A stretch of 5,610 nucleotides of DNA, from the NCBI GenBank assembly GCA_024691145.1, contig JAILNW010000436.1, positions 1 through 5,610 of the forward strand, given 5' to 3'. Positions 1 to 3,563 of the stretch are shown piece after piece (positions within the stretch are counted from its first letter, which is position 1; each line of letters starts with the position of its first letter). Source of the DNA: Lachnospiraceae bacterium (GTDB lineage: Bacteria; Bacillota; Clostridia; Lachnospirales; Lachnospiraceae). The notes beneath the pieces were generated by a model that was given only the letters and a program-made list of their open reading frames with translations, ran no database searches and was not told the DNA's origin. The position numbers and the translations under genes were made by a program.

Positions 1-1
1 T

Positions 2-505
2 GAGACATTAGTTAATAAAGAAGATTTATTTAAAAGAGATAATGTACTGCCAAAAGAAGTTGAAAAGGTATATCCAGTGGACCTTGGTGATGGTAATTAC
101 GCACTTCATTGTACTATGAGAAGAATTTATGATGGAGTTGTATTTGATGCAGAAGAATCTCCGGGAAATGTTTATTATGATTCAATGAATGCTTTTTTAG
201 CGGATATTGGAGTAATTGATCATTATTTTAATTATACGGGTAAAGATGATATTACTGATGTTGAAACAATAGATGCTATAGTTCCTTTGGAATATGCATT
301 AACAGCTTTATCAGATAGAGTACAAGGAAAAGATTATACTGTTAATGCTATTGAGTTAATTTACAGATTAAAGGATACTACTGATACAGAAGATGAAACT
401 GACTATTATGGAGTTCCATATTGGAAGATTATAGTTAAGGCTGAAGATTCAAATCGCGAAAGAAGTTATTATATTGATGCACTTTCAGGTAAAATAGATT
501 TTTAG
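2..505 (+). CDS. Hypothetical protein, C-terminal part (PepSY/YycI-like by pattern), 5' end outside window
   Basis: The frame is open from the first bases to a TAG at 503-505 and gives 167 visible residues, so the gene begins upstream. A GTG at 77 could be read as a start, but the codons before it look equally coding and the ribosome-binding match there is weak. I do not recognise the family with certainty. The visible part is acidic and soluble. It has an R-R-I-Y-D-G-V segment, an alanine/leucine-rich helix (I-V-P-L-E-Y-A-L-T-A-L) and a C-terminal block ending P-Y-W-K-I-I-V ... Y-Y-I-D-A-L-S-G-K-I-D-F. Alternating strand-helix-strand blocks ending in 'yyIdA.tGki' resemble PepSY, YycI and related domains of extracytoplasmic Firmicutes proteins (inference from pattern only). 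Any signal peptide or lipobox would lie outside the window. A hairpin follows the stop by 9 bases, so this is the end of its transcription unit. Confidence 0.8.
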   Translation, partial: ETLVNKEDLFKRDNVLPKEVEKVYPVDLGDGNYALHCTMRRIYDGVVFDAEESPGNVYYDSMNAFLADIGVIDHYFNYTGKDDITDVETIDAIVPLEYALTALSDRVQGKDYTVNAIELIYRLKDTTDTEDETDYYGVPYWKIIVKAEDSNRERSYYIDALSGKIDF

Positions 506-514
506 ATAACAAAT

Positions 515-545
515 GCCCTCTGCACTTGCAGAGGGCAGCTTTATT
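515..545. terminator. Bidirectional terminator between convergent genes
   Basis: Perfect 10-bp inverted repeat GCCCTCTGCA (515-524) / TGCAGAGGGC (527-536) with only CT between the arms, so the real loop opens the innermost pairs. It lies between the TAG at 505 and the ilvN stop at 550. On the plus strand it is followed by AGCTTTATTATATT, on the minus strand by ATTTGTTATCT. Both tracts are U-rich but interrupted, so it can plausibly end both transcripts, with moderate efficiency. Confidence 0.8.
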
Positions 546-549
546 ATAT

Positions 550-1056
550 TTAAAAGTCTATATATGGTCCAATATCTCCAGAACCCCTTGCAAGTCCTGT
601 AACACCAGTTCTGACAAGTTCAAGAATCTGGTATCCTTCAAGAAGTCTTATAAATGCATTAATCTTTGCAGGATTACCTGTAATCTCTATCATAATGGAT
701 TCAGGAGCTACGTCAACAATCTTGGATCTGAAAACGTCTGCAATGGATATAATGGCCTGTCTCTGTTTCTGGTCTGCAGCAACCTTTATAAGAACAAGTT
801 CTCTGCATACTGAAGCACCATCAATTAATTCAGTAATTTCTTTAATATCTTCAAGTTTGTTAAGCTGATTTCGTATCTGTTCAAGAATCTGTTCATCACC
901 TGTTGCCACAACAGTCATTCTTGAATACTTAGGATTCTGTGTCTCACCAACTGTAAGACTGTCAATGTTATAACCACGTCTGCTGAAAAGCCCTGAAACA
1001 CGGCTCAGAACACCAGATGTATTCTCAACTAGAATAGATAAAACCATTTTACGCAT
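550..1056 (-). CDS. ilvN: Acetolactate synthase small (regulatory) subunit
   Basis: Regulatory subunit of acetohydroxyacid synthase, which catalyses the first shared step of valine, leucine and isoleucine synthesis. The small subunit activates the catalytic IlvB-type subunit and gives valine feedback inhibition. I read 168 residues, close to the usual IlvN/IlvH length of about 160-170. Residues 4-77 form an ACT domain with the family signature E-N-T-S-G-V-L-S-R-V followed by L-F-S-R-R-G-Y-N-I-D-S-L-T-V. Residues about 84-160 are the C-terminal domain ending G-V-T-G-L-A-R-G. G15 and N30 align with the IlvH glycine and asparagine whose mutation is known to relieve valine inhibition, so the enzyme should be valine-sensitive. 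The start is ATG at 1056, because AAAGGTGG (1065-1072) stands 8 bases upstream of it. A GTG at 1068 lies inside that ribosome binding site. No ilvB, ilvC or leuA is adjacent in the window. Confidence 0.95.
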   Translation of the reverse strand: MRKMVLSILVENTSGVLSRVSGLFSRRGYNIDSLTVGETQNPKYSRMTVVATGDEQILEQIRNQLNKLEDIKEITELIDGASVCRELVLIKVAADQKQRQAIISIADVFRSKIVDVAPESIMIEITGNPAKINAFIRLLEGYQILELVRTGVTGLARGSGDIGPYIDF

Positions 1057-1064
1057 GTAATCAA

Positions 1065-1072
1065 CCACCTTT
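1065..1072 (-). promoter_or_regulatory. ilvN ribosome binding site that decides the start
   Basis: On the minus strand AAAGGTGG is followed by 8 bases and then ATG (1056-1054). The four-codon longer reading that begins at GTG (1068-1066) would start within this Shine-Dalgarno, so the shorter 168-residue protein is preferred. Confidence 0.85.
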
Positions 1073-1090
1073 AAAAGTATTCATATGAAA

Positions 1091-1119
1091 AATATAACAT
1101 AAATTTAAAAAAAATTCAA
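1091..1119 (-). promoter_or_regulatory. Sigma-A-type promoter of ilvN
   Basis: On the minus strand TTGAAT (1119-1114) is followed by a 17-base spacer and TATATT (1096-1091). The predicted transcription start near 1084 leaves a leader of under 30 bases before the ATG, too short for a T-box or a peptide attenuator. Control would therefore have to act on initiation or on the enzyme. Confidence 0.7.
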
Positions 1120-1123
1120 TAAT

Positions 1124-1144
1124 CATGAAGATGTGACCTTCATG
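1124..1144. promoter_or_regulatory. Inverted repeat between ilvN and the small plus-strand ORF, possible operator
   Basis: Perfect 7-bp inverted repeat CATGAAG (1124-1130) / CTTCATG (1138-1144) around a 7-base centre, 5 bp upstream of the ilvN -35 box. On the plus strand its right arm overlaps a weak -35-like TTCATG (1139-1144) that is 17 bases from TATGAT (1162-1167). A dimeric regulator bound here could affect both directions. No named operator consensus is matched, so this is inference from symmetry and position. Confidence 0.35.
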
Positions 1145-1246
1145 TTACTTGAGGAGGGTATTATGATATTGTAGTTAAGAAATAGGGAAGATTTTCAAGG
1201 GGAATTATAAGGGATAGTTATTAGAAGTAAAAAGGAGATTAAAGTC

Positions 1247-1330
1247 ATGGTAGATTTATTCGTTATGTTAGCTGCATCTGTTTCAGTGGTTGCTGCATTA
1301 TGTTATTCAGTATCACATGAAGTAGAGTAA
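1247..1330 (+). CDS. Possible 27-residue single-helix membrane protein
   Basis: ATG at 1247 to TAA at 1328-1330 encodes 27 residues beginning M-V-D-L-F-V-M-L-A-A. The ribosome binding site is strong: AAAAGGAGA, with GGAG at 1234-1237 and 9 bases to the ATG. The peptide is one hydrophobic helix from about residue 4 to 20 (L-F-V-M-L-A-A-S-V-S-V-V-A-A-L), flanked by D3 and an acidic C-terminus (H-E-V-E), so it should be a single-span membrane miniprotein. Size and layout recall small regulatory membrane peptides and type I toxin peptides of Firmicutes, but no family is recognised. A hairpin lies just downstream (1334-1367). The ilvN gene diverges on its left and the surface-protein gene follows on its right. 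The ribosome binding site is the main support for it being translated. Conservation is untested. Confidence 0.5.
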   Translation: MVDLFVMLAASVSVVAALCYSVSHEVE

Positions 1331-1333
1331 TAC

Positions 1334-1367
1334 AAGATTGTTTAAAAGGGGATAGACAGGCAATCTT
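1334..1367 (+). repeat. Inverted repeat just after the small ORF
   Basis: AAGATTG (1334-1340) and CAATCTT (1361-1367) are perfectly complementary across a 20-base loop, and two G-T pairs and one A-T pair can extend the stem inward. It begins 4 bases after the TAA of the 27-codon ORF. No T-run follows (AATTAGCAAG), so it is more likely a weak 3'-end or stabilising stem than a standard intrinsic terminator. Confidence 0.35.
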
Positions 1368-1441
1368 AATTAGCAAGATAATAACAATTATTAAAAATAA
1401 TATAAAAATTTTTGTTTTAATATTGATTAATTTGGAAAAAT

Positions 1442-1564
1442 ATGTTATTATTAGTAATTGTCAGGGATTTGTTTGTTTTGATATGTAATGCACGTAAGGA
1501 AGATGCTAAACAGGTACAGACAGATTGTTATTGCATATTAGAGTTTTTGCAGAATGCAAATTAA
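1442..1564 (+). CDS. Low-confidence 40-codon ORF
   Basis: ATG at 1442 to TAA at 1562-1564 encodes 40 residues beginning M-L-L-L-V-I-V-R-D-L, with a hydrophobic first 15 residues and a charged middle R-K-E-D-A-K-Q. The N-terminal half could be a short membrane anchor. Codon choice (AAG, GAA, CAG, GAT) resembles the neighbouring genes. The ribosome binding site is poor (GGA at 1434-1436, 5 bases before ATG), and no clear promoter is seen. It may be a chance frame, a decayed gene remnant or a small protein. No family is recognised. Confidence 0.2.
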   Translation: MLLLVIVRDLFVLICNARKEDAKQVQTDCYCILEFLQNAN

Positions 1565-1574
1565 TCAGTGGGTT

Positions 1575-1649
1575 TTGTTTGGGAGATTTATTCTGGTGTA
1601 TTATTTAATCGCAGTCATGTCATGACAAGATTCGTGTAACAATTACAAT
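1575..1649 (+). promoter_or_regulatory. Promoter region of the surface-protein gene (two candidates)
   Basis: Candidate A is ATGACA (1622-1627), a 16-base spacer and TACAAT (1644-1649), giving a start near 1656 and a leader of about 22 bases. Candidate B is TTGTTT (1575-1580), an 18-base spacer and TATTAT (1599-1604), giving a start near 1611. Each -10 box has one mismatch to TATAAT. The -35 box of A has one mismatch to TTGACA and that of B has more. The choice cannot be made from sequence alone. Confidence 0.45.
1614..1626. promoter_or_regulatory. Perfect palindrome GTCATG-T-CATGAC, candidate operator
   Basis: A perfect 13-base palindrome with a single central T. It overlaps the -35 box of candidate promoter A (1622-1627) and lies at about +4 to +16 of candidate B, so a repressor bound here would block either. 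No named regulator consensus is matched. Confidence 0.45.
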
Positions 1650-1677
1650 TAATAATTCGAAAGAGAGGTATTACTTT

Positions 1678-2592
1678 ATGTTCTTGGGTAAAGTTAAAAA
1701 GACTTGTGCATTTACGCTTGCATTAGCAATGATGACAACAGCATTTTCTACATGTGCATTTGCTGATGAAGCAGGGGAAACTAAGACAGAAGAAACAGTT
1801 ACCTTAAAGTTGGTTTCGATCTGGAATGATCGTGGTAATTTAGAAGGTAAGAGACAGCCAGTAGAGTTTGTGGTTAGTGATATGACAGATGATATGGCTG
1901 CTCCAGTGGGAATTTACACATTAACAGAGGATTATTATGTTACTAGTGTAGAAGGTGAAGATGGACTTACAGCAGATGTATGGGCTATGGATATAGAAGT
2001 TCCTAAGCATACTGATGAAGAAGCTGTTAAAGCAGTTCAGAATGGTTTATATGTATTATCTAATGGATATGGTGTATATCAGAAAACAGTTATAAAAGAG
2101 TATAAGTCAGAAAGTTTTGTGGATGAGAATGGATATCTTGTAACTGTTAATTGTATAAAGGATATTGAGACAGAAGGAGATTCAGATATTACTCCTACTC
2201 CAGAGCCTGTTGTAACACCTGAACCAACAGCAACACCAGAGCCGACTGTTGAACCAATCGATGATGAGGATGTGCCATTAGTTCCACAGCCAACAGAAGA
2301 GCCAGTTGCAACACCAACTCCTACAGTAGCACCAACTATAGAGCCAGCTACTATAATAGATGAAGAGATACCACTTACTCCAGAAGCAACTAAGGAGCCA
2401 GCTATAACAGCAGCACCTGATAGTGAGGTTGTTGTTGAAGCAGATGTTGATATTGATGAGACAGCTGTACCAAAGGCAACTACAGCACCTAAGACAGCAG
2501 ATGTAAGTGTTCCATATTTATATATATCTATGGTAATTGCTTCAGCTTGCGGACTTGTAGTTCTTTACAGCAAAAAAGAAGAATTAATATAA
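1678..2592 (+). CDS. Secreted Cna-B-like cell-surface protein with Pro/Thr stalk and sorting-like C-terminus
   Basis: A 304-residue exported protein, probably displayed on the wall. Residues 1-29 are a signal peptide: G-K-V-K-K, a hydrophobic core, and A-F-A before D30. Residues about 41-165 contain V-S-I-W-N-D-R-G-N-L-E-G-K-R, which resembles the 'vWnD.n.dgkRp' opening of Cna_B (pilin/adhesin) domains, and end V-D-E-N-G-Y-L-V-T-V-N, like the closing Cna_B strand. Residues 171-270 are a Pro/Thr/Glu stalk with T-P-E-P repeats and a duplicated acidic module, I-D-D-E-D-V-P-L-V-P (194-203) and I-D-E-E-I-P-L-T-P (227-235). The tail is A-P-K-T-A-D (270-275), a membrane span (about 279-297) and K-K-E-E-L-I. 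This matches the layout of sortase substrates of the P-K-T-G-D type, but A replaces G. The start is supported by GAGAGG at 1663-1668, 9 bases before ATG. No sortase gene is in the window, so covalent anchoring is inference. The alternative is simple C-terminal membrane anchoring. Confidence 0.8.
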   Translation: MFLGKVKKTCAFTLALAMMTTAFSTCAFADEAGETKTEETVTLKLVSIWNDRGNLEGKRQPVEFVVSDMTDDMAAPVGIYTLTEDYYVTSVEGEDGLTADVWAMDIEVPKHTDEEAVKAVQNGLYVLSNGYGVYQKTVIKEYKSESFVDENGYLVTVNCIKDIETEGDSDITPTPEPVVTPEPTATPEPTVEPIDDEDVPLVPQPTEEPVATPTPTVAPTIEPATIIDEEIPLTPEATKEPAITAAPDSEVVVEADVDIDETAVPKATTAPKTADVSVPYLYISMVIASACGLVVLYSKKEELI

Positions 2593-2607
2593 TGTATAAT
2601 AGATGAG

Positions 2608-2637
2608 AAGGGATCAGCGAAAGCTGGTCCCTTTTTT
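2608..2637 (+). terminator. Intrinsic terminator of the surface-protein gene
   Basis: GGGATCAGC (2610-2618), a GAAA tetraloop (2619-2622) and GCTGGTCCC (2623-2631) form a 9-bp stem with one T-G pair, extendable by two A-T pairs. Six T residues follow (2632-2637). It lies 16 bases after the TAA at 2592 and is a textbook strong terminator for the plus strand. Confidence 0.95.
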
Positions 2638-2654
2638 ACATCTTATAGATTATA

Positions 2655-2692
2655 AGCAAGAAAAGAGGAGCTGCAATTAAGCAGCTCCTCTT
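2655..2692 (-). terminator. Intrinsic terminator of hsp20
   Basis: Perfect 12-bp inverted repeat AAGAGGAGCTGC (2663-2674) / GCAGCTCCTCTT (2681-2692) with loop AATTAA. Read on the minus strand it is followed by TTCTTGCTTA, giving a U-rich tail 26 bases beyond the hsp20 stop codon. Together with the plus-strand terminator at 2608-2637 it insulates the two convergent genes. Confidence 0.85.
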
Positions 2693-2717
2693 AGCAATGT
2701 TTAACAAAGGGATTTTA

Positions 2718-3152
2718 TTACTCTATTGTTATATACTTCTTCTCTTCAACCTCTTTTGCAGGTTCCTTCTTAGGTACTGCAAGTTTCAGGATACCATCCT
2801 TGAAGTTAGCCTTAATATCTTCCTCGGTGATGTTCTTTCCTACAAAGAAACTTCTCTGGCAGTGACCTGTGTAACGTTCGCGTCTTATATACTTGCCGTT
2901 TTTATCCTTCTCGTCATTGTCAGAAGTAGTAGCAGCAGTTATTGTAAGATAGCCGTCTTTAATATCAGCCTTTATATCTTCCTTCTTAAAACCAGGAAGC
3001 TCTATATCAAGTTCATATCTGTCATCATACTCAGCAACATCTGTGTGCATCTGTCCTATTGATGACTGGTTAAAATTGAACTTAGGTGTTGTAAAAACAT
3101 CATCAAAAAAGTTGTCCATAAAATCGTTTTCAAAAATACTTGGTAATAACAT
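2718..3152 (-). CDS. hsp20: Small heat-shock protein, Hsp20/alpha-crystallin family
   Basis: An ATP-independent cytoplasmic holdase chaperone that binds unfolding proteins under heat or other stress. Its 144 residues are the usual length for bacterial Hsp20. Residues 1-35 are a short Phe/Asp-rich N-terminal arm (F-M-D-N-F-F-D-D-V-F). The alpha-crystallin domain runs from about 36 to 131: D-V-A-E-Y-D-D-R-Y opens it, E-L-P-G-F-K-K-E-D-I follows, R-R-E-R-Y (90-94) leads into the R-S-F segment, and A-N-F-K-D-G-I-L-K-L (115-124) is the family's A-x-x-x-n-G-v-L signature. The C-terminal I-T-I (141-143) is the I-x-I motif that docks neighbouring subunits in oligomers. The start is supported by a perfect AAGGAGG (3160-3166), 7 bases before ATG. 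The promoter carries a CIRCE element, so heat induction through HrcA is expected. The gene is monocistronic, with its own terminator. Confidence 0.96.
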   Translation of the reverse strand: MLLPSIFENDFMDNFFDDVFTTPKFNFNQSSIGQMHTDVAEYDDRYELDIELPGFKKEDIKADIKDGYLTITAATTSDNDEKDKNGKYIRRERYTGHCQRSFFVGKNITEEDIKANFKDGILKLAVPKKEPAKEVEEKKYITIE

Positions 3153-3155
3153 AAT

Positions 3156-3221
3156 AATTCCTCCTTAAATGAAACCTTTTGGTTTAGTCTATATTTATTA
3201 TTTACATATAAGTAGAGAATT
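3156..3221 (-). promoter_or_regulatory. Possible RNA thermometer in the hsp20 leader
   Basis: The leader from the predicted start near 3284 to the ATG is about 130 bases. In the RNA, AAUUCUC (3221-3215) can pair with GAGGAAUU (3163-3156), seven pairs with one bulged G, covering part of the AAGGAGG ribosome binding site. Between the arms AAACC-AAAA-GGUUU (3185-3172) forms a small hairpin just before the ribosome binding site. Weak AU-rich sequestration of a Shine-Dalgarno is how known small-heat-shock RNA thermometers work. Here it is only inferred from pairing. Confidence 0.3.
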
Positions 3222-3290
3222 ATGTAACGATTAGGTTTTAGCGCTTAACTGTTACTAGGCGTGCACTCCTTGTCTACTTGTTATATATAT

Positions 3291-3319
3291 AATATAACAC
3301 TAGTTGTTAGCACTGTCAA
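3291..3319 (-). promoter_or_regulatory. Sigma-A promoter of hsp20
   Basis: On the minus strand a perfect TTGACA (3319-3314), a 17-base spacer and TATATT (3296-3291). The predicted start is near 3284. The -35 box and the first part of the spacer lie inside the CIRCE element, so HrcA binding would directly block polymerase. Confidence 0.85.
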
Positions 3320-3333
3320 GAGGTGAGTGCTAA
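3307..3333. promoter_or_regulatory. CIRCE element (HrcA operator)
   Basis: TTAGCACTG (3307-3315), 9 bases, GAGTGCTAA (3325-3333). This matches the CIRCE consensus TTAGCACTC-N9-GAGTGCTAA at 17 of 18 arm positions. The single change is the last base of the left arm (G for C). It overlaps the hsp20 -35 box, which places hsp20 under the repressor HrcA. The argF promoter is more than 110 bases away and is unlikely to be affected. Confidence 0.93.
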
Positions 3334-3396
3334 AATTTTTGTGAAATTTTTGTGAATTCATTAAAATGTATGAAAATGGCTATAATTGTGCTAAAA

Positions 3397-3414
3397 TTTG
3401 AATATTTATACAAT
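3397..3414. promoter_or_regulatory. ARG-box-like site 1 upstream of argF
   Basis: TTTGAATATTTATACAAT matches the ArgR/AhrC consensus WNTGAATWWWWATTCANW at all positions except one (A for T at position 14). It lies about 36 bases upstream of the argF -35 box. ArgR-type regulators bind such boxes with arginine as corepressor, so this supports arginine control of argF. Confidence 0.6.
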
Positions 3415-3427
3415 TATCAAAAAGAAT

Positions 3428-3445
3428 GATGTATATTTATAAATT
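3428..3445. promoter_or_regulatory. ARG-box-like site 2 next to the argF -35 box
   Basis: The 18 bases GATGTATATTTATAAATT keep the T-G, A-T-WWWW-A-T core of the ARG box but miss three consensus positions. The wider stretch 3431-3449 (GTATATTTATAAATTGTAC) is a near-palindrome. It ends 4 bases before the -35 box and its start is 31 bases from that of site 1, about three helical turns, so two ArgR units could bind one face. Confidence 0.4.
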
Positions 3446-3449
3446 GTAC

Positions 3450-3478
3450 TTGCATTTTAAGAAAAACTATTATATAAT
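3450..3478 (+). promoter_or_regulatory. Sigma-A promoter of argF
   Basis: TTGCAT (3450-3455), a 17-base spacer, and a perfect TATAAT (3473-3478). The predicted start near 3485 gives a leader of about 79 bases. A second TATAAT at 3381-3386 has only a poor -35 (TTCATT, spacer 18) and is a weaker alternative. Confidence 0.85.
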
Positions 3479-3490
3479 GGTAAAATAATA

Positions 3491-3563
3491 CACGACATAG
3501 TTACTTCGTGCTTGTTGAAAGGAGGGACAGACATTAATAACCTTAATAGGGGGATATGTCTGG
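3491..3563 (+). promoter_or_regulatory. Structured argF leader with two Shine-Dalgarno sequences
   Basis: The leader holds a 5-bp hairpin CACGA/TCGTG (3491-3495, 3506-3510), then a near-perfect Shine-Dalgarno AAAGGAGGG (3518-3526) with no ATG, GTG or TTG at normal distance, then a perfect 7-bp stem CAGACAT (3528-3534) / ATGTCTG (3556-3562). A second, weaker Shine-Dalgarno AGGGGG (3548-3553) lies in the loop of this stem, 10 bases before the argF ATG. The stem begins 1 base after the strong Shine-Dalgarno and ends 1 base before the ATG. Folded, it would remove the loop and set the strong site beside the start codon. Unfolded, the weak site would be used. Confidence 0.5.

Larger units (their letters stand above)
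1331..1677 (+). other. Intergenic region of about 350 bases before the surface-protein gene
   Basis: This AT-rich stretch holds the inverted repeat after the small ORF, a low-confidence 40-codon ORF at 1442-1564, two mutually exclusive hairpins around 1531-1560, promoter-like sequences at 1575-1649, a perfect palindrome at 1614-1626, and the ribosome binding site GAGAGG at 1663-1668. I saw no riboswitch signature, tRNA or known RNA element. Confidence 0.6.

Noticed and set aside
77..79. GTG as the start of the leftmost gene
   Set aside because: The frame continues open and coding-like to the window edge, so the gene is truncated by the window and this GTG is probably an internal valine.
526..813. 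Open frame of 95 codons on the plus strand
   Set aside because: It lies antisense inside ilvN, is Cys/Asn/Lys-rich without domain features, and starts in the terminator hairpin.
1057..1246. T-box or leader-peptide attenuator for ilvN
   Set aside because: The predicted transcription start leaves under 30 bases of leader, and no T-box sequence or branched-chain-rich leader peptide is seen on the minus strand.
2150..2500. Tandem DNA repeat array or CRISPR-like repeats
   Set aside because: The repeated CCA/ACA/GAG codons encode the Pro/Thr/Glu stalk; units are irregular at DNA level and there are no spacers.
2697..3062. Open frame of 121 codons on the plus strand
   Set aside because: Antisense to hsp20, which has full family motifs, SD, promoter and terminator. 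Its hydrophobic look is the mirror of the charged hsp20 codons.
3236..3270. A second CIRCE from TTAGCGCTT and GTGCACTCC
   Set aside because: Only isolated half-like matches; no GAGTGCTAA partner at 9 bases.
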